41,916 bases of DNA from positions 1 to 41,916 of the forward strand of contig WQYW01000024.1 of assembly GCA_009781045.1 (NCBI GenBank), in the 5' to 3' direction. Positions within the stretch are counted from its first letter, which is position 1, and the number at the start of each line of letters is the position of its first letter. Shown in pieces: positions 1-8,994 of this stretch. The notes below the pieces were generated by a model. The model searched no databases, was not told the origin of the DNA, and worked only from the letters and a program-made list of their open reading frames with translations. Position numbers and translations under genes: made by a program. This DNA is from Alphaproteobacteria bacterium. GTDB taxonomy: Bacteria; Pseudomonadota; Alphaproteobacteria; Rhizobiales; Xanthobacteraceae.

Positions 1-27
1 CACGTATGGTCAGCCGAGGACAACTCA

Positions 28-879
28 ATGACGCCACAGGAACGCCAGCTCATCGACGACCTTTTCAACCGGCTCGCGCAGCTGGAGACCGGCCCGCGCG
101 ATCCGGAAGCGGTGGCTCTGATCGCCAGAGGTCTCAACCGCGCCCCGAACGCGCTCTACAGCCTGACACAGACCGTGCTCGTGCAGGAAGAAGCCCTGAA
201 ACAGGCCGATGCCTATATCCAGGAGCTTCAGGCCGCGCAGGCACCGCAGCCGCAGTCCGGCGGCTTTCTCGACTCCATGCGCAACACCATGTTCCCCTCC
301 GCACAGTCGCGGGGTTCGGTTCCCAATGTCCCGCCCAATCTCCCACCGGGCGGACCGGGTTATGCCAGTGCAGCACCGCCGCCACCTTATCCGCCCGGCA
401 ATCAGGGCGGCTATGGGGCACCTCCCCCGATGCCACCGTCCGGCCCCGGCGGGCCTCCGTCCGGCCCCGGCGGCCCGGGCTATGGTGCCCCTCCGCCACA
501 GGGTGGCGGCGGCTCCTTCCTCAGCACCGCTGCGGCCGCAGTGATGGGCGGGCTTGGCGGCTCGCTGCTGGCTGGCGGCCTGCGCAATCTCATGGGCGGA
601 GGATCCTCCGCTTCCGCTCATGGTGCCCTGCCCGACAGCTCGAACCGCCCGTGGGGCGGCGGCACCCCGTCGAGCGGCAGCCTTTCCCGTGAAGCCGGTG
701 TCGATGATATCGGAAGCCGCGGTCGCAGCCACGCCGCGAACGCCTCCAGCGATTCCAATGACACCGACGATGATGATGATGACCAGGGCGACTACGAGGA
801 CGGCGACGAGGGGGATGATGACGACTATGATGATGACGACGGCGATTTTGGCAACGACGACGGTGGCGATTACGCCTGA
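28..879 (+). CDS. DUF2076 domain protein with acidic C-terminal tail
   Basis: The first ~75 residues (start MTPQERQLIDDLFNRL, then an NALYSLTQTVLVQEEAL stretch) match the DUF2076 family, which is described as a periplasmic or envelope-associated protein of unknown function. The middle (~75-165) is Gly/Pro-rich low complexity. A small-residue hydrophobic stretch (~165-195, with repeated GG pairs) could associate with membrane. The last ~45 residues are almost entirely Asp, Glu, Gly and Tyr. A GAGGA Shine-Dalgarno lies a few bases upstream of the ATG. No signal peptide is visible. The family assignment is firm; the function is unknown. The poly-acidic tail may bind divalent cations, which is inference. 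Confidence 0.85.
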   Translation: MTPQERQLIDDLFNRLAQLETGPRDPEAVALIARGLNRAPNALYSLTQTVLVQEEALKQADAYIQELQAAQAPQPQSGGFLDSMRNTMFPSAQSRGSVPNVPPNLPPGGPGYASAAPPPPYPPGNQGGYGAPPPMPPSGPGGPPSGPGGPGYGAPPPQGGGGSFLSTAAAAVMGGLGGSLLAGGLRNLMGGGSSASAHGALPDSSNRPWGGGTPSSGSLSREAGVDDIGSRGRSHAANASSDSNDTDDDDDDQGDYEDGDEGDDDDYDDDDGDFGNDDGGDYA

Positions 880-1304
880 AGTCATCACGCCTGGCCGCAA
901 TGCATCGTCACGGACTTAAGTCATCTGCAAATCCATGATTGCTGGTTCCCGGGGCTTCTCTCAGATCGAGGGAAGCCCCGGAATTCTTCCAGAGCGCGCA
1001 TCCGGTCCGGCAGAACCGCAAAAGCCGTCTGCCCGCCATGATCCGCGTCTGTCATGCCCCACAGCCGGTCCTTTTTTGCGATGTTCTTCCCGAACACGGC
1101 GCGATGATGGTGCCATGATACAGTTCTGATTTTCTGATCTCACTCGATGCGACACCACTTGCTGCGCCTTCGCGCGGCAAGTGCGGCCATCCAGCAAAGC
1201 GGAGATCTGAGATCCCATCGGCACGGCGCTCGAAGAGATAACTCTGGACGCAAAGACCAGGATGCGTTCACCTCCCGCCGCAAATCGACCATGCCAGCCA
1301 GACA
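880..1304. other. Intergenic, no recognisable gene
   Basis: ORFs on both strands have frame-shadow composition and no recognisable motif. Imperfect hairpin-forming sequence (ggggcttctc with a gaagcccc partner near 950-980) lies about 75 bp after the DUF2076 stop and could be its terminator. Nothing else is supportable. Confidence 0.4.
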
Positions 1305-1379
1305 AAATGGAAGCCGGCTCTCAGCCGCGTCATCAAAGCGATGCGCCGGAGCGACTGCGAGGAACTGTGCCAACGTTGA
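1305..1379 (+). pseudogene. C-terminal fragment of a paralogue of the exported protein at 1799-2605
   Basis: The 24 codons plus stop read KWKPALSRVIKAMRRSDCEE then LCQR-stop. They align with the last residues of the downstream exported protein (LKPALERVIAALSRTDCEG then LCQR-stop), including the stop position. Upstream in the same frame the similarity disappears (PPQIDHASQT), and no start codon or signal peptide precedes it. The simplest reading is a tandem duplication of the neighbouring gene in which one copy has decayed to its 3' end. The match is seen directly; the duplication history is inferred. Confidence 0.65.
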
Positions 1380-1798
1380 GACCGCACCGCGCGAAGGCCC
1401 CCAGGGACCAGGGAAGCAGCACCCCACAAGCGGCCGCCCCCCCGCAGCCCGTGTGCGCACGCGCCTCGCGACCTTGCATCGCGAACCGTTGCCCCTGAAT
1501 ATTGCTGAATTGCTTCGAGCATGATCCAGTGCAGCCGAACGCTGGCGCAGGGCTGCGAGGTTGCAGACACCGCCTGTCCGCGTCTCGTCAATCGTGAGGG
1601 ATGTTGCCATGACGAGCCCTGGTCACCGAGTATTCCCAGGTCACCAGGTATTTCCTGGCGATCATCCAGACCACCGTTGCCATCCAGGGCGGGCCTGCGC
1701 CATGCAATTCCATCTGGAGGGTCAGATCTGCTGACGTGATCAAGCCGGAGAACAACGGCTCTTCGAACTCCCGCAACCACCCCCACAAGGACCACGCC
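1380..1798. other. Intergenic between paralogue fragment and exported protein
   Basis: No coding sequence is evident. A short direct repetition of a caccga/gtattccc-type motif occurs near 1625-1655. The region presumably carries the promoter of the gene starting at 1799, but no clear -35/-10 pair was found. Confidence 0.35.
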
Positions 1799-2605
1799 AT
1801 GCGCCGCCCTCTTCTGTCCCTCGTGTTCGCCGTGGGCCTGCTGTCCCTCAGCTGCAGCCCCTTTGCCTCAGCCGAAACACCTCCCGGCCTCGACCGCTTC
1901 CTGGCGGCCGCCAGAGGTTTCGATGAACTGCAGAAGGCCGCGCAGGCGAAGAACACCATGCCGCGCCTCAGCGACCCGGAAGTCGGGGATCTGATCCGCA
2001 CCCTGTCCGACGCCGACGCTCTGTTCGGCACCGCGCCCTACAACAGGGAGGATCTGCCGGTCATGCGGGATGCCTGCGCCAGAGCCAGCCAGATCCTCGT
2101 GGCCTATAATCTCAGCGGACTGGCCGGAGCGCTGGACAAGAGCGATTCAAAAGACGCCACTTCGGGCAGGCTCACGTCCCTGCAGGCACAGAACGCCGCG
2201 ACATTCCTTGATGAACAGATCCCGCTGCAGGCATTCGCGCTGCGCTGCCTCGCCCGGATGCTGCCGATCATGAGGGACACTGTCTTGAGCCAGCCTGCCG
2301 ATGATTGGACCGACAGCCGTCGCCTGGGCCTGGAAAAGATGCGTCACCGCGTTGTCGGGATGCTCCAGGGCGGCCTCACTCTGCTCGGGGCCGGTCATGG
2401 ACCGGTAAAGCCCGAAGCCGAGGCAGTGATGGCATCGGCGCTCGCTGACACCGCTGCGGTCTTTGCCGAAGTGCTGAGCGTGGCACAGCGCAAGCCGATT
2501 CTGGAACAGGCGGAAAAGATTGCGCTTCCTGACCTCAAACCCGCACTTGAGCGCGTCATCGCAGCCCTGAGCCGGACCGACTGCGAGGGGCTGTGCCAGC
2601 GCTGA
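1799..2605 (+). CDS. Exported protein of unknown function
   Basis: A 268-residue protein starting MRRPLLSLVFAVGLLSLSC with a typical signal peptide, probably cleaved after ASA (residues ~22-24). The serine/cysteine context LLSLSCSP might instead be a lipobox-like site, but it is not a good one. The mature part is helical with no domain I recognise, and ends DCEGLCQR with two cysteines that could pair. The ORF is open 63 bp further upstream, but the signal peptide fixes the start here. A degenerate copy of the 3' end lies at 1305-1379. The membrane protein at 2920 follows on the same strand after a 314-bp gap. Confidence 0.7.
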   Translation: MRRPLLSLVFAVGLLSLSCSPFASAETPPGLDRFLAAARGFDELQKAAQAKNTMPRLSDPEVGDLIRTLSDADALFGTAPYNREDLPVMRDACARASQILVAYNLSGLAGALDKSDSKDATSGRLTSLQAQNAATFLDEQIPLQAFALRCLARMLPIMRDTVLSQPADDWTDSRRLGLEKMRHRVVGMLQGGLTLLGAGHGPVKPEAEAVMASALADTAAVFAEVLSVAQRKPILEQAEKIALPDLKPALERVIAALSRTDCEGLCQR

Positions 2606-2919
2606 TCGCGGGGCGCGAGCGGGCGGGAGCGCGAACGGCCGGCGGAGCAGTGGTGAGATCCTTGAGGTGGCCCTGCTCGTCCTCGACAAGCCGCCTTGCT
2701 CGCTTCCTGGATGTCGATTTTCGCGGCCATCCGCACCATCATCCTGATGCCAGGCTCGTGGCGTGGAGCCGCATCACCGCAGAACCAGGCACGGACTGCA
2801 ACGGACCCTTGGCGGATGCGCCAGAGTTGACACACAAAGTCCATCGGCAACAGATCCAATAGCCGGAAGAAGGCAGAAACCCGGCGGCCTTCTTTCCGCG
2901 CGTCAAAGGGGGGGGGACC
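2606..2919. other. Intergenic with G9 tract before the next start
   Basis: No gene is seen. The only notable element is a run of nine G at 2908-2916, ending three bases before the ATG at 2920, where it occupies the Shine-Dalgarno position. Confidence 0.45.
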
Positions 2920-3777
2920 ATGCACCCCGGTCCCGCATGTGTTCGTGCCGCAGGCACAGCAGAATTCCGTGTCGGCCTGACGCTGCGGCAGACCATCACG
3001 GCACTGCACACCGGGTTCTGGCCCCATATGAGTGCCGGCATGGTTCTGGCCTCGGTGACTCTGGCTTCCTTGTCGATCGCCATCAACACCAGAGGGTCGC
3101 GCCTCAGCAACAGCAGCATCCTGCTTGTGCTGTTGCTGCTGCTGGTCGTGAATGTCGGCACCACGGCGCTTGTCTCTGGCGCCCAGGCCCATGGCGCATT
3201 TGAGACAAGTTGCGGTCGGGATTTTGGCCTCAGCAATGCTGCCCGGCAGGCGTTTCGACGGGTTCTCCCTCTCACCTTCATCGCTTTCGCGCAATTTGTC
3301 GCTCTTTCAGGCGGAGCGATCTCCGCCTTCACGCGCCTGGGGCCGCGCCTGCCAGAACCCGCCCTTGTGGCAATTGCACTGATGGGCGTTCTCTGCGCCG
3401 TGTTCTTCGTCATGACCGCCGTCGCCATCCCGGTCTGCATCATCGAGAACCCCGGCCCGGTGGCCAGCATCATCCGCAGCATCCGGCTTACGACAGGCTC
3501 TTTCTGGAAAGTCCTTGCCCTGCTTCTGGCAACGCTGGCGAGGTTTGCAGGCGTGGTCGTGCTGCTGCTCTTCCTGACCGGCTATCTTGCGGTGTGGCTG
3601 AGGGCCAGAACGTTGTTTGATCTGGCCATGGTGATCGCGACGGCCTTCCTCATCACAGCCATCCAGCTGCCGACGAGCGCATGCTGGAACTGTCTGGTGA
3701 TGATGATCTGCGCCGCTCTGCGCCAGAGCAGAGAGGGGATGACAGCTCACGGCGACATCGCCCGTGTGTTCGAATAA
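2920..3777 (+). CDS. Polytopic membrane protein, YciC/GDPD-membrane-domain-like
   Basis: 285 residues with about six hydrophobic segments: ~45-60, ~75-95, ~125-145, ~155-180, ~200-225 and ~230-260. The segment AIPVCIIENPGPVASIIRSI, followed by TTGSFWKVLAL, and the C-terminal DIARVFE resemble the membrane domain seen in YciC-like proteins and in glycerophosphodiester-phosphodiesterase-associated membrane proteins. In those, a 'VVE-GP-(S/A)-RS-LT-G-(R/F)W' motif precedes a transmembrane helix. No catalytic domain is attached, so a transport or structural membrane role is likely but unproven. The start sits directly behind a G9 tract. The stop runs into a dispersed repeat beginning near 3778. 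Confidence 0.6.
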   Translation: MHPGPACVRAAGTAEFRVGLTLRQTITALHTGFWPHMSAGMVLASVTLASLSIAINTRGSRLSNSSILLVLLLLLVVNVGTTALVSGAQAHGAFETSCGRDFGLSNAARQAFRRVLPLTFIAFAQFVALSGGAISAFTRLGPRLPEPALVAIALMGVLCAVFFVMTAVAIPVCIIENPGPVASIIRSIRLTTGSFWKVLALLLATLARFAGVVVLLLFLTGYLAVWLRARTLFDLAMVIATAFLITAIQLPTSACWNCLVMMICAALRQSREGMTAHGDIARVFE

Positions 3778-3970
3778 GTTTAACTGCCCAGGTCGGACAA
3801 GAGGCAGCTCGCACCCAGCTTGAAATCTGCGGAAAAACTGCGCTTCTCCAGCCGGGCTGGTCATCCATTTGCCACGAATCACCTCGCTTATGAAAAGCGT
3901 CTTCTGTGCTTCGACAACGTGAAAAAGGGGTACCGTCAGTCGTTTGCAGAAATGGGACGTGGGCAGAAAC
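3778..3970 (+). repeat. Dispersed repeat A, copy 1 (inverted relative to copies 2 and 3)
   Basis: Beginning right after the stop of the membrane-protein gene (taactgcccagg) and ending around the words cagtcgtttgcagaaatggg, this stretch aligns by eye with the reverse complement of about 5215-5403. Shared words include taactg-ccagg, catttgccac-aatca and gtcagtcgtt. Identity is roughly two thirds by eye. It contains no convincing gene. Copies 1 and 2 form a large imperfect inverted repeat around the L,D-transpeptidase gene. Confidence 0.6.
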
Positions 3971-4112
3971 GAATAGGCTCAAGCCTCTGCCCGTCTGTTC
4001 CAGACGTCCCTGTCCGGCGCGGCCTGCGACGACCGCGGTCCGGTACGCCACAGCGGCGGCGGCCTTGCGCAAATTCCGCTCCTTGGCGGGCTTTCGATTT
4101 TTCGCCAAAGGA

Positions 4113-4148
4113 CGATGGCGGCAGGGCGCGCGCGCCCTGCCGCCATCG
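4113..4148 (-). terminator. 36-bp perfect palindrome downstream of the L,D-transpeptidase gene
   Basis: The two 18-base arms (cgatggcggcagggcgcg and its complement) are exactly symmetric and very GC-rich. It lies 72 bp beyond the stop of the minus-strand transpeptidase gene. No T-run follows on either strand, so it may be a rho-independent-like terminator without a U tract, an mRNA-stabilising hairpin, or a protein-binding palindrome. The symmetry is seen directly; the function is inferred. Confidence 0.5.
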
Positions 4149-4220
4149 CGTAACTTTCCGGACCGGCCATGCGCGCGCACCGAAGCCATGGCCCCGATCC
4201 CTCGGAAACGAGGCCGAAGA

Positions 4221-5048
4221 TCAGATCACGATGACCCTGGTCCCCACGGTGACGCGACCATAGAGATCGATCACGTCCTGGTTGCGCATGCGGATACAGC
4301 CCGACGACACATTGGTGCCGATGGTCCAGGGCTCATTGGAACCATGGATGCGATAGAGCGAGGATCCGAGATAGATCGCCCGCGCCCCCAGTGGATTATG
4401 GATCCCGCCCTCCATATGGCGCGGCAGGTCGGGACGACGCTCCAGCATCTGCGCCGGCGGCGTCCAGTCCGGCCATTCGCGTTTTGCCGACACCCTTTTC
4501 ACGCCCGACCAGGTGAAGCCCGGGCGTCCAACGCCGATGCCATAGCGCAGTGCCATGCCATTATACTGGACCAGATAGAGAAATTTGTGCGGGGTATCGA
4601 CGACGATGGTGCCGGGCGCTTCGGGACCCGGATATTCCACAAGCTGCCTTTCGAAGATCGGATTGAAACCGCGGGAAGCGGGATTCATCCGCTCATCCCC
4701 GCCATGGAAGGCGTCGGGCGCCATCGCAGGCTCCATCTCCTCCACCGGCTCTGCGGGCAGGGGTTCATAGGGAGCGCGCTCACGCCAGGACATCCGCCCC
4801 TGGTCCGGGCTGCCGCGGAACAGGAATTCGATCAGGCCACCGCCGAGATTGCTGCGCTCCGCAGGGGCCGCATAGACCGGCGGCGCGGCCGGCCCCCCCT
4901 GCTCGACCGGCTCCCCGTAAGGTGGCCCGACGTCTTCAAAGGCCTGGGCCTGCGCCGCATCGAAACCCGCAAACCACACCCATGCGCTGCCAACCAGCGC
5001 CACCACTGTCTTCCTGAACATTGACGTACTCTGAAACTGTTTCGCCAT
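4221..5048 (-). CDS. L,D-transpeptidase (YkuD domain), exported
   Basis: Forms 3->3 peptidoglycan cross-links, or anchors proteins to peptidoglycan, in the periplasm. The C-terminal YkuD domain (~residues 140-275) contains HKFLYLVQ, the HNPLGARAIYLG segment, the RIHGSNEP histidine motif, and the catalytic SSGCIRM cysteine motif near the end, all intact. The N-terminus carries a signal sequence (FRKTVVALVGSAWVWFAGF, cleaved near AAQAQA), then a Pro/Glu-rich linker. Start candidates are MAKQF at 5048 (chosen) or MFRKT at 5021; neither has a strong Shine-Dalgarno. Length is ordinary for alphaproteobacterial members. The gene stands alone, flanked by inverted copies of repeat A. Confidence 0.88.
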   Translation of the reverse strand: MAKQFQSTSMFRKTVVALVGSAWVWFAGFDAAQAQAFEDVGPPYGEPVEQGGPAAPPVYAAPAERSNLGGGLIEFLFRGSPDQGRMSWRERAPYEPLPAEPVEEMEPAMAPDAFHGGDERMNPASRGFNPIFERQLVEYPGPEAPGTIVVDTPHKFLYLVQYNGMALRYGIGVGRPGFTWSGVKRVSAKREWPDWTPPAQMLERRPDLPRHMEGGIHNPLGARAIYLGSSLYRIHGSNEPWTIGTNVSSGCIRMRNQDVIDLYGRVTVGTRVIVI

Positions 5049-5214
5049 ATTGCCGTGGCCACCCGCACGAGGGGCCCTCGCGAGCCCCGCGGATTCACGA
5101 CACGTCAACCTTAAGGATCCAATCCGTTCGCTTTGGTAAACGAAAGCTCGCTGCCGAATCACCATGTCGCTGCGGGCGGCGCAAATCGCCGATCAGCGTT
5201 TATTTTCCGTGTTT

Positions 5215-5403
5215 CAACCCACGTTCCATTTCTGGTTTCTGGAACGACTGACCATGGCCCTCTTGACGCGGTCGAGACCCGAGGCCTGGCTCGTGATGCA
5301 GATGATTGGTGGCAAATCGGTGACGACCCCAGTTGGACAGGCAATTTTTCGCTGGAACTCGAGCCGATTGCGAGCGGCTCCTGCCCCAGCCTGGACAGTT
5401 ACT
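5215..5403 (-). repeat. Dispersed repeat A, copy 2
   Basis: The core 5291-5403 is very similar to 39698-39815 (same orientation), sharing long words such as atgatgcagatgat, ggcaaatcgg, ccccagttggacaggcaat and ctcgagccgattgcga. The whole stretch also aligns, inverted and more weakly, with 3778-3970. ORFs across it have no protein-like features, so it looks like a non-autonomous dispersed element or a remnant. Confidence 0.65.
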
Positions 5404-5809
5404 CGTGAAGAAACCCGCAGGATGCAGTCCGAATCCGCAAAAAATGTCTCTGCCTTCCGACCTCCATGGCCTCAATGGCGCAATGAGCCGTCCCTGGAGT
5501 TCGCGGACCATGCCCGCAAGGAGGAGAGACCGGGCCGGGAAAGCGGGCTTTGGGCTCAGGCCAGCTTTCCGCCGAAGCGGGCCTCACGACCACGGCGCCC
5601 CCTTTTGTGGGGCTCCAATACCTTGGATGGCGCCAACTGCACCTTGCGGGATCACCAGGACATGGATCGCAAGGACATGGATCGCAAGACATGGATCGCA
5701 AGACATGGAGATCGCCAGGATCTGGGGATCGCCGGGTGCTTTGGCGTTTCCTGCGACTTGGGGGATCTGGCGAGCCTGCCATCTCCAGCCGAAGTGTCAG
5801 CACGTCGTG
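5404..5809. other. Intergenic with short tandem repeat
   Basis: No gene is supportable. At 5661-5703 three near-identical 14-15 bp units (catggatcgcaagga, catggatcgcaaga twice) stand in tandem, with a partial fourth. The region lies just beyond the stop of the minus-strand lipoprotein gene. Confidence 0.5.
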
Positions 5810-6361
5810 TCAGTGCGGCTGTTGCCCGGTCCGCGCCTGCGCGCCGGCCGAGTGGCGAGGCTCGGGCCTTACCGGTGCCCCACAGCGGGCAAAGATCATG
5901 GTGCCGTAGCGGGTGGCGGTGTCCTTGTCGATGTAGCGGGTGATCATCACGTCATTGTCGAAGGACACGATCTCGCGGTCCTGCTCGCCGCCCGGAGGGC
6001 CAGGCGGTCCGATATAGTCCCTGCCTTCCTGGCTGCCCTTGAGCCGCAGCTCCTGCGGCGTCGCCTGGTCGGCAAGATGCATCACCACCCCGCCTGAAGC
6101 CCCCATATTGATCACATAGGGATTCTTGCACTGGGCCCGCGCCGCCACCTCGGTGCGGGGCCGATCGGCGGGATTGGTGAAGGAGGCCAGACCCCAGCGC
6201 CCCACGATCTGTTCGGGACGAATCCGGGCCGGTATCTCCATCACACGAACCTCGTCCGTCTTCGCTGGCAGCACATCATTGGTCGCGCATGCGCCAAGCA
6301 GCAACGTCAGAGCCGACGCAGCCGCCAGTCCGGCCCCCCTCCACAGCGATGAACCGCTCAT
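5810..6361 (-). CDS. Small lipoprotein of unknown function
   Basis: 183 residues starting MSGSSLWRGAGLAAASAL, with a lipobox LLLGAC that would be lipidated at the cysteine (~residue 25). The mature part begins ATNDVLPAKTDEVRVMEI and contains IVGRWGLASF, a region with several charged residues, and DREIVSFDNDVMITRYIDKD. It has the look of a conserved alphaproteobacterial envelope lipoprotein, but I cannot name a family. The ORF is open another 63 bp upstream, but the signal peptide sets the start. The gene appears monocistronic. Confidence 0.75.
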   Translation of the reverse strand: MSGSSLWRGAGLAAASALTLLLGACATNDVLPAKTDEVRVMEIPARIRPEQIVGRWGLASFTNPADRPRTEVAARAQCKNPYVINMGASGGVVMHLADQATPQELRLKGSQEGRDYIGPPGPPGGEQDREIVSFDNDVMITRYIDKDTATRYGTMIFARCGAPVRPEPRHSAGAQARTGQQPH

Positions 6362-7752
6362 GCAATATCCCCACACAGTTGCAACCACACCAGTCTCTAT
6401 CGATCTCACCACGGACCTGACCATTTTGGCGGGCAGTGTTGACGGTCAAACCAGCTTCGATCCGGCGAAAATGCCGGATGGTGCACACACCATCGCACGT
6501 GCCGGTTTCCAAACCTCAAGGTGCCGAACCTTTCGGCAGATAACTCAATCCAGATTTCGCCTGCTCAAACCTATCGATGCCAGAGCCAAAAACCAAGGGC
6601 GGCGTCGGGATATCCGATCCCGCCACGACAACCGCCATCCCACAGCGGACACGCATGTCGCCGCCAGGTGGGGCGGCCGGGATGAATCCGGCGCATGGAT
6701 CTCCACCGATCTCAGAGCCGGCAACCGCGTGCCATCCCCCCTCATGGCCGCGACCGGCGACACGGAATTCCTGACCCTGCGGAGGGACGGACGTCATGTC
6801 CGGTCCTTTAGTGTCGAACGGCTGAATATGCGGTGAATGATGTTCATCTTTCGGATGTCCCCACCCATTCAGAAGACCCAGCCGCCCGCAAAGTTCCCGC
6901 CACGCATCTGATTCCTGAAAAATCCCACATGTTTGCGACAAAGTTGCGGCACAGGGCCCAAGAACCGTGGCTGTCGTGGCTATGGCGAACTGCCATTGAA
7001 CCCGCCCTGGTGCGCCACCCGCAAGACGATCGCTGCCGGCCCTCCCTGGTGCTGCGAGGCTGCCGCCAAAGCAGGCCTTGAAGGGCGCCTGCCAAGGGCG
7101 CGTCGCCCCGACAGCCGGAGCTGCGCCGCCCATCGGAAGCGCCTGGAGACCATTAACGCCCGGTTCAGGCATGAGGGGTCACTGGAACGGCAGGAACCTT
7201 ACCAGAAACTTGACCCGGAACCTTGACCCAGAAACCTGGCTCAGCAACTTCACCAATGTCGATCGCCGCTGTCGGTGGGCGCCGCGAACCTGCGGCAACG
7301 TGCCATGTCGCGGGCACGTGCGCGCGCGCCCCGCCTTCTGAAAACCGCCAGAGAGGAGCCTTCGCCCCCATGCGGGCCCATGTAACCGAAACAAGGAGCC
7401 AAGCCCGGGTGATGGAGTTCTCCAAGATGCCTGCCCGCTCAAAGACATGGCGGATGCCGATGCTGCGCCCTGGCAGGGTTGCGGATCAGCTGGCAACGGT
7501 TTCCCCGGTGATCCGGAGTCTCTATCGATCCCTGCTCTGGCGCGATGTTTTGCCAACAGCTTCTGGTCCTGACGCCCGGTCCTGACGCCCATGCCGTGCG
7601 AAATCTCGACATCCGGCGCAATGGCTTTAGGGAACAGGGTCCCACCCGCGCGCCGTCTGCCCGAATTTGGCACCTTTTCCAATTCAAGGTTGGGTGGCAA
7701 GCCACTGCCCTGCCCCACCGCTCCCACCAATCTTTCCTTAAGGATCCCATCC
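6362..7752. other. 1.4-kb intergenic stretch without a recognisable gene
   Basis: Several long ORFs exist on both strands (for example 6516-7172 minus and 6126-6836 plus), but their composition is Arg/Pro/Gly-rich frame-shadow type, without motifs, signal peptides or ribosome sites. Around 7190-7250 there are short imperfect repeats of a 'gaaacctgacc'-like word. The 3' end contains the AAGGA ribosome site of the gene starting at 7753. Confidence 0.45.
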
Positions 7753-8949
7753 ATGCGCCTGCTCTTACTTTGCCTGCCGGCCCTGCTCCTGACCCTTTCG
7801 ACGGAAGCCGGTGCCGAAAACAAATCCCCGCCCAGGCCCGCCTCCGACGGCGGCAGCGAAATTCACTATTTCACCTCGATTGACGGTCTCATGGGCGGTG
7901 CTGCCGACGTGATTCTCAAAGAAACCCGCCAGGGCCCGACGGTCACAGCAGCGGTGCTCGACGTCTGTTATCCCATGAACCGCGATTCCGATCGCAAGGA
8001 CCGCTTCATCGCCAATCTCTCGGTCCAGGGCCAGACCCTGTCAGGCACGACGCAGAGCCTGGGCGCAAAAGCGCCGGTCTCCATCCAGCTGACGCGCAAG
8101 CCCACCGGCGAGACCTTCGAATTCCGCGGCCAGATGACCATCGGATCCGAGGTCACCGAGGTCGCCTCCTCCGACAATGCCGACATCAGCGAGAAGGAAT
8201 TCCTCAACAACGAAATCACCGGCGACGGCATCGTCGCCGCGCCCACCGACTTCACCGAAGTCTCGCCGGAAGCCATCGCGGTCAGGATCAAACTCGAGGC
8301 GGTCAACGAATTTCTCAACAGCCTGAGAGGTCAGGACATCGAGATCGCGCTGGCCAGCCTTCCGGTCAGCTGCGCGGCGCTGCGCGCCGGCGAACAGACC
8401 ATTACCATGTCGGTGGATCCGGAACGGGCCGGCGCACTGGTGGAGAAATTCAGGACCATGCCGGGCGTCAGCTCCGCAGGCTGGACCCCCGGTCTCTTTG
8501 ACGTTCTCCGCACTGTGCGCATCAATGCCGCTGACTGGCGCAATGGCCAAAGCATCAACCGCGACAAGCTCGCCGCCCAGGTGGCGCAGATCGCCGCCAA
8601 AACGCTCTCCGCCAAGGCGGTGTCATCGACCTTCGATCCCGCCAGCGGTCGCCTGAAGCTGGTCTATAAACGCCCGAATCAGGACTTTCCCTCCCTCAAT
8701 CTCACCGACACCATTGAACTGACGGCCATGATCGCCCCGGAAAAGCCCGGCACATTCGATCATCTCCTGGTGTGGATCAACAGCCCCTCCATCACCACCG
8801 CAGACGAAAACAGTGGCGCCAGGCTCAATCTCTCCGACCTCGCCGACGACGACAGCGACCAATCCGACGACCCCGAACTGGTCGATGCCCTCGCCAGGGA
8901 TCTCAAGGGGGAACGCTGGGACTCCGACAAATCGACCTGGCTTCACTGA
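7753..8949 (+). CDS. Exported protein of unknown function (398 aa)
   Basis: Begins MRLLLLCLPALLLTLSTEAG, a clear signal peptide with likely cleavage after AGA. An aagga ribosome site is about nine bases before the ATG, which fixes the start although the frame is open 162 bp further upstream. The mature protein is mixed alpha/beta by inspection, with VLDVCYPMNRDSDRKDRF near residue ~75, a second cysteine-containing segment (LPVSCAALRAG), and an acidic C-terminal patch (SDLADDDSDQSDDPEL). No transmembrane segment follows the signal, so it should be periplasmic or secreted. I recognise no domain. It is followed by a dispersed repeat. Confidence 0.75.
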   Translation: MRLLLLCLPALLLTLSTEAGAENKSPPRPASDGGSEIHYFTSIDGLMGGAADVILKETRQGPTVTAAVLDVCYPMNRDSDRKDRFIANLSVQGQTLSGTTQSLGAKAPVSIQLTRKPTGETFEFRGQMTIGSEVTEVASSDNADISEKEFLNNEITGDGIVAAPTDFTEVSPEAIAVRIKLEAVNEFLNSLRGQDIEIALASLPVSCAALRAGEQTITMSVDPERAGALVEKFRTMPGVSSAGWTPGLFDVLRTVRINAADWRNGQSINRDKLAAQVAQIAAKTLSAKAVSSTFDPASGRLKLVYKRPNQDFPSLNLTDTIELTAMIAPEKPGTFDHLLVWINSPSITTADENSGARLNLSDLADDDSDQSDDPELVDALARDLKGERWDSDKSTWLH

Positions 8950-8994
8950 GGCCGAGGCAGCGATGCCTCGGATGCGGCCAAGCTTTCGCCAAGG

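Noticed and set aside
6516..7172. 218-codon minus-strand ORF
   Set aside because: No motif, signal or ribosome site, and Gly/Ala/Pro-rich composition as expected from high-GC shadow frames.
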